From Plumapathes pennacea (Eukaryota > Cnidaria > Anthozoa > Antipatharia > Myriopathidae), in contig OZ038473.1 of assembly GCA_964036295.1 (NCBI GenBank), positions 4,371,501-4,435,500 on the forward strand: a stretch of DNA of 64,000 nt. The letters run 5' to 3'. Below are positions 29,694 to 42,539 of the stretch, piece by piece. The notes beneath the pieces are model-generated. The model did no database searches. It saw nothing but the letters and a program-made list of their open reading frames with translations, and had not been told where the DNA came from. A program made the position numbers and the translations under genes. Numbering within the stretch: position 1 is the first letter of the stretch; each line of letters starts with the position of its first letter.

Positions 29694-30303
29694 TTACCAT
29701 TTGGCAGTGGTAAAAACAGGGCCAAGTGGGCTGAGATGTCGATGTTGCCGTAGTTTTTCATCGACTGATATTTTCTGAGACGGAATCATCGCGGAACTAG
29801 AAGATTCCTTTCGGCCTCCGGACAAAACGGCGGAAATGTGTTGCTGCCTTTCTCCGACACGGTAGAACTCCTCTATTTCTTCCTCTGTCAGTGCATCTGC
29901 ACTGTTCGGCTTGTTGCCTTTTCCAATGGATTTCAGTTGCTTTTGCTTCTTCTTGAGGATATCTTGAAGCTCGCAGAATTCTTTGTCGTTCAGAAGGGAA
30001 AATCTATACTCTTTCTTCCGAAGGTATCGGTCGACACTTTGCAGAAACCCACTGAGAGAAGATGGTTCATATTCCTCGCCATTTTTCTTTCTGACTCCAA
30101 GCACAAACCTTATCGCAAGCTGTTTGCAGCTCGGTGGCTGGAATTTCGTAAATTTCTTTCCTTTTGTCTTCACTTGCAAGGAACTCCTTGAATAATTTTA
30201 AGTCATCTGTAGTTTTTTTCTTCGTGTTAGCATTTTCCTGTTCCTCAGTGGACAATTTTACGTTGGCTTCAGAAAACTTCACAGATCTGTCGCTCTCACT
30301 TGC
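29694..30303 (-). pseudogene. Crypton-type tyrosine recombinase, N-terminal part only
   Basis: From ATG 30303 the minus strand reads MASESDRSVKFSEANVKL, then LFKEFLASEDKRKEIYEIP. After a frameshift near 30100-30115 it continues FVLGVRKKNGEEYEPSSLSG, VDRYLRKKEYRFSLLNDKEF, and KSIGKGNKPNSADALTEEEI. This is the SAM-like DNA-binding half of Crypton (KIAA1958/DUF3504-type) recombinases. The catalytic half with the Arg, His-x-x-Arg and Tyr is missing. These elements insert by tyrosine recombination, so no inverted repeats are expected. Confidence 0.75.
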
Positions 30304-30369
30304 CATTTTTAACTGGCGTTTGGCTTTGCACACGGCACTGGCGGCCCCGTGTAAAAGCGGGAAATGACG

Positions 30370-33300
30370 TCATCGATATCCTCACTAATGAGGATAGGGG
30401 TTATTGGTTTACCAATAAAGATTTTATGTCTGACACGTTCATTATTAATTATATCAATTAAGAGTCACGAGTTTAGCACGTGCGCGGCACATATTCGGGA
30501 GTCAATTATTGCTACCCTATGGGTATTTGGTATAACACGAGGTTGTCTTTATCAGTCCTTTCGCTTCGCTGGCAACGTATCGAATCGTTGACCCTCCTCC
30601 TCCCCATGTCCGTGCCTCGTTTCTTTCGTGACCTATTTGCTAGATTAATTTTCCTTCCGTGTTATGCGTTTTTTGACACCCCACCTTTGCTGGGCAAACT
30701 AATTTTACAAGATTTGTATCTTTAATTATGATTTATTAAAGCGGCTAGGTGCTTAAGATTAGCACTAAGCCAATTTTCTCCAACTTGGTATCACTGGTCT
30801 TCTTGCCCCGCAAAGCGAGCTCAACATTGACAGCGGTTTCACTTAGGGATGCACAGTGTTAGGCATAAGTGGAAAATACGCCACTCGGGTCCCGGATGTA
30901 GGTTTCGTATAAGTTTTACGCACGGTATATTTTCCAGTAAAACACTAGTGTCTATATAATAAAACACAGTATGAAACTCATTTCAAGTTTGTGCTGACTA
31001 GTAAACTAGAAGTAGTAGTGGATCAGCAATTATTTACTCAGGAACAACAAAAAAAGGAAGCTAAGATATTATTTTAGTATAAGTTACACAAGTTTAATAG
31101 CCAGCCTTCTATTTCCTTATTTTCCGACAAACTATGGGCAAAAAGTCTAGCCGATTAAGTTATTATGCGCGCGAGACCGATTTGCAACCGAATACAAAGC
31201 GAGAGTTTTGAAGTAATTTGTATAACTGTGCCTATTACATTTCTTCCAACAAAGTTTTAAGTTTTTATTGCTGTTGAAACTGTTCTGCAAAACATTGAAT
31301 GTTTCACGTTGGAGTTAAAAACGCATGGCCAGAAATTGGGAACCCGCATGTGCACTGAGGATGTCAGACTTAATGATGCCAGACTAAAGATGTCAGAAAA
31401 TATCGCTATCTGACCTCTATAAAGAAACGTATTGAGAATATATATTTTCTGAATTTTTTTTTAAAACAAGTATTGTAATATTGCGGCTCTCGATTCACAT
31501 TTGTTGCTTGTACACCTACCTTTTACGAGTGTTAAGTTATTGTACACATCTGCACGTAACTCTTGCGGTTTTCATTCTTCTCCCCACAGCCGCCATTGCT
31601 GTTAAGTATTTTCCTCCATATGTCTGTCTTTCATGAGTTCAGTGGCACCCGAGGGAAGCTCAATGCTATAGTGGTCCTCAATCGGAAATTTATCGCCAGA
31701 TCGACCTGTTATTGGGCAAAATATTGGCTCCATACACGCTATAGTTTCTGCGGTTTTTCGCTGCAACGATATTCTCGTGTGACCTTTGAAGGTCACCAAA
31801 TATAGCGAGCTCAAATGCTTGAGCAACTTTCTCTCTTCCATCAGCCAACCGTTTACCCATTTTGAACATTACCCAGGATTCATTGAAGCTTCTCTCCGTT
31901 AAAGCCTGGGAATGACTGCAAATGTTTTAGGCAATTTCAACAATATTCCTGCTTGCGTGAGTCGGTGAGTCATTTGAAAAGTTAGAGCCATGTCATATTT
32001 CAAGTTCAGACATTCGAAAAAGAGATGCAGTTGTTTCATTAGGTCATTTTTGACTCACGGATATGCGTAGCATATCTGGGAGTCATTGGTGTCTACAATC
32101 TGTCGCTCACTCACTCATTCACTCGGTGTGTTTTTGGCGCGGTTGCTAAGTCAGTACGTGTCACCATGGCGGCGGACGGCTGAATGTTTGTCAAGTTAGA
32201 TCAGTTCTATTCTGCATTGAGCTGCCGCCAAGTTTAACAGAGCCTCAACGAAACGTGTGATTAACACTGTCACAGCTGTAGCTGCACTCATCTGAAGCTC
32301 TAATCACAGTAAAAGCATGCAGATGTTAGCAACTGTAAACGATATCATCTTCCGGCGTAACCTTTGCCCTGATCAATGAGATGAAAAGCAGTACTTTGAT
32401 GTCGGGCCAATGTTGGTGTAAACTGTAATCTATGCAGCGTCGCCGCTAAGCTTGCCTCGTTACCTATAGTCTTTCGAAAGTTCTGATTCGGGTTCCCTAA
32501 AGTTCGATTATACGATTGGCAGGCCATATTTGTTGCACTTGTGCCAGTTAAAGCCTTGATCGGCTAGTCACGTTCATCGCGCAAGTCGCAATACTTCCAT
32601 ATACAGATTTCAATGCAAAAATTGTCACGAAAGTCAACCTTTGTCCAAATAGATGTGTTGTACGTCGCCTGGCCAAGAAATACGCACAGTGATCCATCCG
32701 GCTGCTTCTTTTCTACGGCTTACGAGTGCCACAAATCATAAAACTAAAACTAAACGATGACATGAAATCCGATTCATTTGTTTACCGCCTTTGCGGTCAA
32801 GGTATTCGTTGCACATACGTATTTCACTTTGAAAGATATCAAACTTTGACATCAAAAATTTGAAGGATAGATTTGTGTGCCCAAAGCATTGTTGAAACGA
32901 CTGGCATGGTTTTGTTTTGCGACGGCCTCAATTTTCGAAGGAAATTTACTGGCGTCGCTGAAATTGCAGTAATGAATCAGGAAGCTTTGCGGCCAGTCCA
33001 TTTCCCGAATTTCAGGAATCAAAAAACTACAAATTTGTAGCAATTCATAATCAGAAAACACAGTTGTCTGACCTGTGGTCTCTGCGATTTCCGAAATCAG
33101 ACGTTTCCTGTCAGGGGGTGGGTGGAACGTTTTTGATACTTCCGGTTCCTCTTGCCTTAGCGGGCGAGGGAACGGGCGTCTTTTTTACGGTACACATGAC
33201 CTAAGCGGGAGAGAGAGGGTAACAGTTTCTCGTCTTTTTTTTATTCGGAAAACGCGAACTCGCGGGACAACGTGACTCTTCTGCCGCTTGAATTTTAGCT

Positions 33301-34760
33301 TCTTTGAGCATAACTTATTTGATGGCTCTGATAAATAGAACCTGAATTTAACGGCAGATATCAACTGATAATTTATGCTCACACTAGAAATAAAGCACTG
33401 CGGTAATTATCTGCTTTGTGTTACGCATCGCGTTGATCGTGCCCTAATTTGAAGAGAAGTTTCTAATTTGGAAGTCCATTGTTGACATAGAAGGAGGGAA
33501 AACCTGACCGTAGGACGGCTTGCTAAAATTACATGTCCATCTCAATATCCGTGAGTCTGCCGTCGAGGCTCTATGTTTTGTCTAGAAAACCAAACTATGA
33601 ACGGTGGGGTAAATCCACAACGATGGCCTTGCGCTACCATTAGACACTTTAAGCAACAGGACGGGACAGCACGACGGCGACGGAGAGTCCGCGAGAGGAT
33701 TGGGCAGGGGACGCTTTCGTGCCATGCATGTTCCAATTACTTAAGCAGTAGCACGACAGCTGAAGAGAACGCCGGATAACCTGATTGGTTTAATTGTGCC
33801 AGTGTAAAATACTAGCGATTATATGATCAAGGCTCATGACTGTAGAACGCTGGTTTCCATGAATTTGCTGGTAAAAGTTTTCCAAGTAAACGTTTCTAAA
33901 AGCCGCTTTGGTTCGTGTCGAATATTAATTGATCCTGTCGAGTGCAGTCTAGTTCAAAAGAAACCTGCCTAACAGTATTTAATAGTTAGTTCATCGAGGA
34001 TAAAAATTAAAAGTGCCGACAGAGCTTTCTGTGACATGTTTACAATCTCAGTACAAGACTAACTCTCAATTTTCTTCCCGCCGTAATTTGCAAAACGTGC
34101 GGTGTGCGACGATGACACAGCTTAAAGAATTAAGAACACATTCAGCGCGCTGAAAGTCTCCATTGATAGCTAAATGTGTTGTGAGGATCAGCATTCGGAC
34201 GAATACATCAAAACATACAAAGCAAACAAGCGATTTATTGACCGACGACACAAGCAAATAACACGTGTTTTCCCGATACTCGATTATAAGGAAAGAAAAT
34301 GGTTCAAAAAGGAAAAATCTGAAACGAACTGCAAAATCACTCAAACAATTGCGGTAAAGCGATGCTCGTAAATCCTGAAATACTCCGTAATAAAAGGCTG
34401 AAGTAACTTCCATTCGGCTCGAGACGATTTTGAGTGTTCCTCGTTTAGATTTTAGGTCGTAAACACGATCTTTCTAGCCTAAAATAAACGAAACAATACG
34501 CCCTTGTTACGACATGAGATCACTTGTTTTGCCCTCAGTGACGGGACAGGACGGGGGAGCCATCATGTTTGGGCATGCACAATGATTGTCTGAGCGGGAT
34601 TTTTACTTTCGGAGACGTCGCCGTCCTTTCTCCCGTCCTGTTGCTTAAGGTCGCTGTTGTCTGTTACGTCACCGTGTCAATATGCCGAAAACCAATCACT
34701 AAAGGCCACGGTCGAGTAATCGCCCCTCCCACAATGGTTCCAAATTTCTAGCCATGGTTC
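30370..34760. other. long intron stretch, no gene recognised
   Basis: About 4.4 kb with many short frames on both strands but no family match, no splice-supported exon and no clear repeat boundary. Some segments (around 33.6 and 34.6 kb, with GACGGGACAGG-type strings) look repetitive. Confidence 0.35.
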
Positions 34761-34761
34761 A

Positions 34762-35577
34762 GCTTTTTCATGCACGCTTGTGTAAATGGACGCTCGCATG
34801 AAACAAAACATGATTTAGTACCAAAATGAAACACAAAATATCACCAGTGAACATTGCTAAAGCAAACTTTGTAGCTTTCTTTGTGTTGTCTGGTACAGCT
34901 TCATCGTTTACCGAAACAATTCTGCTTCGGTGACAACAGCAAATTTTGTTTCAAACCTGAAGTCGCCGGCAGATAAATAGTACTTATTAGTATATACAAC
35001 ATAAGTGAATAGTGCTTTCCACGCGCTCTGATTGGCTACTCAATCTCGGACTATCAAGTGTTAGTATATACCACACAAGTGAATAGTACTTTTCGCGCGC
35101 TCTGATTGGCTCCTCAATCTCGGAATATCCAGTACTATTCACCTCCCGGCGGCATCCGGTAAAACAAAATGGCGCGCGAACCTAATTTTTGCCCACTTTT
35201 GTCGGAAATAAAATAGTTATTTGGGAGTTGGCTATTAAACTGTTGTGGTATATACTAAAGCAATTATTCGCCTCGGTGTCGGTGAATAACGGTGGATTTT
35301 ACCGAGCCGTTTCGGTTTCGGCTATTCACCTCCACTTCGGCACATAATTGTTAACTATACCTCTCTGCATCTTCTGGTTTGAAACAAAATGGCGCCTGTT
35401 TTGCTGCTGTAACCGAAACAGAATTGTTTCGGTAAACGAGGAAGGTTTTACCGGACAACACAAGGAAAGCTACAAAACTCGTTTAAGCAATGTTCACTGG
35501 TGAGCTTTTGTATTTCAGTTTGGAACTAAGCCGTTGGCACGAAGTGTCTGTGTTTGTTTTCTACGAGTGTCCATTAA
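34762..35577. repeat. long foldback element, left arm, loop and most of right arm
   Basis: 34762-34960 is an inverted copy of 35375-35577 plus 41777-41811; both arms share a long block with TCACCAGTGAACATTGCT and ACCGAAACAATTCTG. The centre (34985-35362) carries GTATATAC and CTCTGATTGGCT sub-repeats. The right arm is split by the Kolobok element, which is therefore younger. Confidence 0.8.
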
Positions 35578-35899
35578 AGGGGTACTTTGACCAAAATCGG
35601 ACCATCACTTAAATTCAATTAAAAACAGTCAAAAACAATCTTTAGCACACCACTAACAATCCTACCAAACCGTTTGTCGAAATTCTTTTTTGGAAGTACC
35701 ACTTTTTAACCTCTGTTTTTCTTGAGCCGTGAATAAATCGATAATTCCGAGTGGGGATTGGAGAGACCGGGCGTCACGCCATCTTACCAACGCGAAGTTT
35801 TGCAAGTATAAGGGAAGTGTGAAGTTTTGCACAAGAGCACGAGTAAATCTTGACTAAAATTGAAGTTGTATTTGGAATTTTGACAAAACACTGCACAAC

Positions 35900-38800
35900 A
35901 TGCCATGTGGGTGTGTAGTGCAGGGCTGCGACAGCAAGTCCAACCCAAAAGAGGGTATTTCAATTCACATTTCGCCCAATAATAAGACGCTGTGCGCGAA
36001 GTGGAAGAAGTTTGTGTTACTGCATCGAAAGAACTTCAGTCCTGGCGATCGCTTCTGTGAGTGCTCGAAGCATTTTGTAGATAGCTGCTTCTCAAGGTTC
36101 CTCTACCAAGAGGGTTCTCTCCGCAGACTGATTCCAGGATCAGTCCCCACAATTTGGAGAGAAACTAAAGATCGAGGTGTAAGTGCAAGAGACCGCCGGA
36201 AGGTGAGATGACAAGTCTTGTCGAGGGAATGTTTTGAAGTTTGAGCAGTTTTAAAGTTCCACAAGTTACCAAACTGCTTCTTTAATCTTCAGTGTAAAAG
36301 TCCCACAAGTTAAATCAAACTGCTTCTTTAGATGTTTCGTTCCGCAGAAATTGCGAAAACTGAACTCTTCGTTGTCATCGCACACCGCGCGCTGCGGCGG
36401 CGTGACAACTTGTTATGGGTCGATTCGAGTATTATTTAAAGCACTTTTTGGGCTGATGCAACTAAAAACCATACCATTACAAGCGTTAGTGAATACGAAA
36501 AGCGGTTTTTCAGTGTGATTGTTGTAGTTGATATAATGGTCCAGTAAGAGGGCGGCTTTTATACAGACAACGCCTGGCGGAATCACACAACAGTAGGCAT
36601 GTCAAAACAAACATCGATCAGCTTCGATCTTTCACGGTGTTCTTCGTTTTGTAATTCTGCGCTGCATGTCTTCAGATAGTAAAGGATATAATGACTGGGC
36701 AACCAATGGACCTGTAGTCCGACGTTTCTGACATGTCGAGTGGCGAGGTAATTAGACACAAATTACCTAAGACTTCTTTATTTTATGTCTGCCAATCGCA
36801 TTGCCCTGTTCTTGTTTCAATATAGTATATTCTTAATTTATTTGTTTTTATTTTTATTTTATTTTCATTTTGTTTTATTTCCAAGCGAGCGGATATACAT
36901 TCACATGAATTGGACAATCCAATGCAACCACTTCCAGAAAACACAGAGGAGGGAGAACAATCAGTACAGCTCGTTAAACTTCATCTCGAAACAGAACTTC
37001 CAGACACTTTATGCACATCTAGTACTTCGCACAGCCAACAGGTGATTAGTTATTCGCAGTGTTCTTCCTTTGATTTTGAGAAGAAAAAAAAACGTAATGT
37101 CGGAAGGATATTTTAGTTCTACTTCCGGACCACAATTCTTTTGTCTTTTCATGTAGATTAAATTGATACTATTTTTTCAGGCTCAAGATTGTTATAGCTG
37201 TTTATTCTACGAGGGCGAGATCCGGTCATTGAAAAAAAAAAACATCAATACTCTGAGGACGAAGGTGAACAGGTTACAAGAGCAATTGCAAAACAAAAAT
37301 CAAAAGTTGGAGTGCGAATCCCCTATTCTGAAATCATCAGGTAAGTGTTCTGTGGTTCCACCTGAAAAAATAATTGTGGTTTTCTCAAAAGTTGGCATTG
37401 ACTCATTGGATGATCACAAACTTTGGCTATTTTCTATCCTGGCTGTTGTTTTTCTTAACTATTGAAAAAAAATGCCATTCCAAGTTGATTTTGTTTTATG
37501 TACATAGGAACTCAAACAGATCGCAACGAAGAGCATCATCCCGATTATGCAGGCTGCAAATATTTACAAGATCATGATAATGTTGTTCATGAAGTCCATA
37601 AAGATGAGGACCTTACTTGGACTCCCATGGGTGAAACAGAAGCTTCAGAGACCAAAAACACTCCAACTGAATATGATAAACTATGCCAAGATGAAACAAG
37701 AGCAAATCCCAACACAAGGTACATTTTTTCATTTATTGAATGTCTTGTAAAAATAAAAAGTCTGCTTGACTGACTGACTAAATAAAGGGAGGGATGGATT
37801 ACTGTATGAATAAATAAATAAATGGATGGAAGAGTGATGAATGAATGAAATGAATGACTTGACAAATAGAAAAAAGAGAGAGAAGTACACAGATAATGAT
37901 TTATGGACAATGAGCAAATGAACAGAAGAATGTCATTCAATGTGAGTAATACTAAAAAAAGTTACATTACTAATAGCAAGCAATCCAATATTTGTAAGTT
38001 GGAGTTTGAAGGGAAGAACAAGAGTGAAGAACCAAAAGGGATTGTCTTCCTATCCAAGCTGATGCTACTGTTCCAGTACTGCCACTTGTGCTTTACACCT
38101 GGTCCAAAAGTAGCTATGTCCCAGAATGGAACATCAATAAACATTGACACCACCTGTGTGAAATGCAAAGGAACATACAACTGGACCTGCCAGCCCTTAC
38201 TTCTCAACAAGTTTCCTGCTGGGAATTTGTTACTCAGTTTTGCAATCCTCACTGCTGGTGCATCTGTAAAGAAACTGTTATTAGTGCTCCAGTACATGAA
38301 CCTGCTTGTCTACACAGAGAGTACCTACTACTATCACCAGAAACATCTCCTTATTCCTTCTATTTTCAGTTTTGGCGTTCCTATCAAGCCAAGATATTAG
38401 AGTCACTGAGAGGAAGGGAAGTAATTCTAGCAGGTGATGGACGCCATAACAGCATGGGCCACTCAGCCAAGTTTGGTACTTATACTATCTACTGCTGTAC
38501 TGCAGGGCTGCTCTTGCATCTCGTTCTTGTCCAGGTTTGTTTGGCACATATTATATATACATTGATTCGACAATGGAAAACATTGTGAATGGGTTTCATA
38601 GTTTCTCATATTGGCTTATTGTCTACACTCTGACACCTCAGGCTTGCATATATGGACACGAGTAAAATATGGGCATCATGGAAATTTCCACTTTCATGAA
38701 AATTGATGATTGCTGTTGGATTTTTATTCTCCCTACTAGAAATACAGAAAACCCTCATAAAGTTGAGCAAAGAAAAAGGATGTGAACTGATTGGACGGTG

Positions 38801-40017
38801 GCGCAAAGCATGTGTCCGCCACTTCTATTGGTCCGTCACCTCAACCCAGGGTTTGTTAGGTGAAGTAAAGGTGGCAAAATGCTATTCCTTTTTGTCCCAT
38901 GTATTAAACAAGCACAGCAGCCTACCGAACAGACTCTTCAATGCCTGTGCACATGGCACCATTACCAAAACAATAGTGTGGTTCACTAAAAGTAAGGGAA
39001 CTTGTGTATCAACCACAGTATAACTGAACAAAAACAAAAGGAAGATATCCCTGATAGACAAATAACCAATCATTTTGTTCTGTAGGATCTGATGCATACG
39101 GTAAGATGTACGAGGCCCTCATCAATGTACGCCTTACCAGTGCTATTAAAAAGGCATCTTCAGTGGGGCAAACAAGTTGTCTATAATCCTATCACTCCAT
39201 AATCAACCAGTTTGCACCCAAAATGTTGGCATACTCCTATATTGGCATGTTGGGAAGGTATGACTACATTGCACAGACTCATGGAAGAGTAGCAGGTTTT
39301 GAAATCATTAATTGGCCATTTATTTTCCACAGGACAATATTAGCTGCTCTCCATTTCAATTATAATTTGAAAAGAGAAGTCAAGATAGATGACAATGGAA
39401 AACCCAAACTTAAAGTTCATTACTCAAAGTACAAATGTGGTGAAGCATCTGTGAAAGAGTGCAAAGTCCCACAAAACTTTGGTAAGGCAGAGCAATGCAA
39501 CATATCATCTGTGCTGAGTAGCCATGTTATGTTATGAACATATATAATTTTATTTGAATGTCCTCCTTTAACAGATTACATATGTGAACTATACACAATT
39601 ATGACAACAACACCTAGAGATGAACTGAAGACCATTAAAGAGGAACTAAGAGAACAGACCCCGGAGCATATGCACAGTATGTTTGAAAAAGAACCAGTTG
39701 CTGAAGCTATAAAGAAGAACACTGAGAGAAAACAGAAGGTGGCTACTATTTACCCACTAGCATGGTCAGGTAATTGACATGTCATATAATATTACTTCCT
39801 CCAAAATAAATTCATAACTGTATAGCTTTCACTTATGCTAATTGACGTGCATACTTATATTGTAGATGTCGAAGTACAGAGAATGATGAAACAGGCTTCA
39901 ACATATGTGGAAAATACACAAGACCAAGACCACATACGAAGAGCACCATCTTGCAAAAGGTGTGGTGCACTAATGAGGGGGCACAAAAGAGGAAGTTGTG
40001 GAGCAACAACAGACTGA
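35900..40017 (+). CDS. THAP-domain transposase, about ten exons
   Basis: Exons by splice sites and reading: 35900-36202, ~36886-37041, 37181-37340, 37508-37718, ~37980-38534, 38740-38991, 39086-39256, 39333-39481, 39575-39769, 39866-40017. Exon 1 is a THAP zinc finger (MPCGCVVQGCDSKS, then CSKHF and PGSVPTIW; C2CH). Exon 3 is a coiled coil (LRTKVNRLQEQLQNKNQKL). Exon 5 holds a Cys-rich stretch (CVKCKGTYNWTCQP) and the first acidic motif, LAGDGRHNSMGHSAKFGTY, as in RNase-H-like DDE transposases. Exons 6-9 carry RWRKACVRHFYWS, ALINVRLTSA and NQFAPKMLAYSYIGML. Exon 10 ends with a zinc knuckle (CKRCGALMRGHKRGSCG). One apparent frame slip near 38372, with no splice site to explain it, suggests early decay. 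Confidence 0.8.
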
Positions 40018-40199
40018 GAAATGAAAAAAAGAAATATTATTTATAATTTTGAATAAAAAAATACTTATTTATGTACATTGAGGGAACTAGTAAAAGCCAA
40101 TAGTAATTGTATTTATTCAAAATAGTGGCACTGTATATGATCTATGAATTTCACTTTACATGCATTTACCATATCCTTTGCTTGAAAGAATAGGAAAGT

Positions 40200-41537
40200 T
40201 CATGTTGAATCATCTTCTTCCTCTTCGTTTTCTTCCTCTGAGTCAACAAAACCTTTATTGCATTGTAAACACAAGCAGGCAGTGGCTTTCTCACTGAATT
40301 TGCCATGTAGTCCCATATAAACCTTGCACACTGACGGTATGCAACGGAACGTAGAAATCTAAGCAAGAATAATATAAGTTCACAATTAAGGCCTGGCAAA
40401 ACGAGGACACATTGTGGCGGCAACATTGCTAGCGCGCGCATGTTTCCCAAATGTTGCCCCATTTTGCCACGCGCGAAACATTGGTTGCGGACACAAATTT
40501 GTATCCTGGACACAAAAAATGTTTCTGAGAAACTTCAGAAACATTTGTTGTGTCCATGCGGAACGCAACAATGTTGCCACACGTTTTGCTACCCTGGAAA
40601 CATCGAAGGACACAATGTTGCCGCCACAATGTGTCCTCGTTTTGCCAGGCCATTAGACAGTAAATAACTACACTTCAAATGTGTACTGTAAAAACCAAGT
40701 CTGTTTTTATAAGAGGGAGGAGAGTCTTTGATTACTGACTGAAAAGAATTGTTGTTTTTTACTTTTCCAAAGATAACATAATTAACAACATTTATACTGT
40801 ATGTCATCGTGTTGAAATAAAAGACTTTTGAGCGAATCTGTCTATAGCCAAATGAATATAAAAAGATACTCGACTTCGGTTTTTTTTCCTTGCTTGAATA
40901 GGGTTATACAGCTTTGTTTTTGGCGGGTTTTGAGTCCAATAGCAGCGGTCTCCAGCATCCATTCATCCAGGCATACAATTCTAAATCCAGGGTGCTTCGT
41001 TATGCATTCGCCATCTAATTCGAGCTCCTCCATTTTTTCCGTGCATCGTACCATTTCTTGGCAGCAGAAACATTCAAAAGCTTTCACGACAAGATCCACT
41101 GAACAGTTTGAACACGTACACCTGCAAATGTTGTGGAGAAAGATGTCAGCTGTGTCATTTGAGGAAGCTTTCAAGAGGGTTCTGATGGAAAGCTTTCTAC
41201 GGGGATTTTTCAGTAGTTTGTGCGCTACTGTCTTTGTAAATTTTTGAAAAAATGATCTTACCACGTTCCAACATTCACTTCCCGGGTGAATCTTTTCCTA
41301 AATTCCGCTTCTTCTTCTTCTTCTTCTTCTATAGTCACTTGCTTGACGTACGCCACCAGTTCTTCTTCGGTGGCAACTGGCTCAAGACTCAAGACTGTCG
41401 TCGTACCCGACAACAATTCCTTCAACACTTGAATCTAGATGTTGAACATCTGGTAATAATTCGTGTGTCGACAAAAAAGAAGAATTCGAAGAAATACTTG
41501 ATGAAAGTTCGCTTTCACTCGAAGACATTGCAGACAT
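40200..41537 (-). CDS. P2X7-ballast-like protein carried by the Kolobok, three exons, frame slips
   Basis: On the minus strand: exon 1 41537-41262, exon 2 41121-40870, exon 3 40358-40200, with GTAAG/GCAG and GTATCT/CTTAG borders that join in phase. Exon 1 is Ser/Glu-rich and acidic (TIEEEEEEEAEF). Exons 2-3 carry the zinc-binding ballast pattern of the P2X7 receptor tail: CTCSNC, FECFCCQEM, CITKHPGF, IVCLDEWMLETAA, then RSVAYRQCARFIW and an acidic end. No P2X channel part is present. A 7-bp tandem duplication near 41379-41392 and a one-base slip near 40257 disturb the frame. In P2X7 this domain binds zinc and GDP; its role in a transposon is unknown. An upstream in-frame ATG at 41609 is possible. 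Confidence 0.7.
40390..40651. mobile_element. MITE with ~39-bp perfect inverted repeats, nested in the Kolobok
   Basis: It starts GGCCTGGCAAAACGAGGAC and ends with the exact inverse, for about 39 bp. It lies wholly inside intron 2 of the P2X7-ballast-like gene (40359-40869). No clear target duplication is visible. Open frames in it are by-products. Confidence 0.85.
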
Positions 41538-41776
41538 TGCAAAGAATTGAAATGTCAAGGCCGCGTCTGAGGGGTAAACCGCTCGCCCGAAATTTTTATT
41601 CGCGGCCAATATGGCGGACGGGCGTTTTGGCCCTCTTTGAATTGCTATATCTCGGGTGTCTTACATCCCAAAGGAAATATTTTGGGAAATCTTGCTATTC
41701 ATATCATACACTTTCATTTAAAGTGGTTAAAATTGTATTTCACAATGGTCCGATTTTGGCCAAAGTACCCCTTTAA

Positions 41777-42065
41777 ATACGCAAACTTGCTGCGTGAAAA
41801 AGCTGAACGTTTTCAACTCTAATGTGAAACATTTAATGATTGCAGAATGGTTTCAAGAGCAAGGAAAACTTGTGTTGTATATACTAAAACAATATTTTTC
41901 TCCTCAGTGTCGGTCAATAGCGATAGCTACTTACCTTGCCAAAGCGGCTCGGTAAATAGCCTCTGCTATTCACCTCCACTTCGGCGAATAATTGTTAACT
42001 ATTCCGAGATTGAGTAGCCAATCAGAGCGCACGGAAAGCACTATTCACTTGTGTGGTATATACTT
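41777..42065. repeat. foldback right-arm remainder and related GTATATAC repeat
   Basis: 41777-41811 completes the foldback arm cut by the Kolobok. 41875-42065 is an inverted relative of 34985-35362, with the same CTCTGATTGGCT and TATATACTA blocks. Confidence 0.65.
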
Positions 42066-42345
42066 AAATAATATATGTTGAAATGAATAAAAAATCATAT
42101 ATGCTTATGAATGTGTTTATGATTTGCTTATGATATATTACGGCGCGTGTAGCAATGTCCTCATCTGAGCAGTCAAGCCGGTAATATACCCATTTTTGTC
42201 ATTTTTGACTATTCATCTCTACTTTTGCGAATGTTAAACTAAAAGTTAATGTCTAGCCATTAAAAGATGTCAGTCCTGCTTTTCAATTAAAAACCCTATA
42301 GTTCTGGTGAGAATTTTCCCTTTTTCACTAGTTTTCTATTTTCAG

Positions 42346-42539
42346 ACGTGCGTCTTCTTCCAATACATCAATTATTCAATTACCGTCTGATAGGAACGAA
42401 CGGTGGACGGTGAGAAACGCATTGTCACATGCGGGATTTGCACAGAAAAAAGATGGTGGTCTGTTGCCGTGCCCTCCGGGTTCCTTTGTACCAGAGGGAT
42501 CTGACGAATACTTCCCTGAGTGTGAAAACTGTTCTGCAG
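42346..42539 (+). CDS. Cys-rich GCC2/GCC3-like exon of the large host gene
   Basis: A 194-nt exon (acceptor TTCTATTTTCAG, donor GTAACC) encodes RASSSNTSIIQLPSDRNERW and ends LPCPPGSFVPEGSDEYFPE then CENCSAG. The C-P-P-G-S-F and C-x2-C pattern is that of GCC2/GCC3 (ephrin-receptor-like) Cys-rich repeats. Its first base completes the Leu codon left by the LRR exons, and its last base starts the Gly codon completed by the exon at 62913. It is the junction between the LRR part and the Cys-rich part. Confidence 0.75.

Larger units (their letters stand above)
35578..41772 (+). mobile_element. Kolobok DNA transposon (THAP transposase), 6.2 kb
   Basis: The ends are inverted repeats AGGGGTACTTTGACC and GGCCAAAGTACCCCT, extending about 30 bp (shared AAAATCGGACCAT), and are flanked by TTAA on both sides (35574-35577 and 41773-41776). 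TTAA duplication plus a THAP-containing transposase is the definition of Kolobok. Closing the gap restores the right arm of the surrounding foldback, which independently fixes the borders. It carries two converging spliced genes and one nested MITE. Confidence 0.88.

Noticed and set aside
30370-31560. short frames such as 30364-30725
   Set aside because: No family resemblance, no splice sites in phase, and the composition is like the surrounding intron.
40386-40667. several overlapping frames on both strands
   Set aside because: They fall entirely in the nested MITE and mirror each other because of its inverted repeats.
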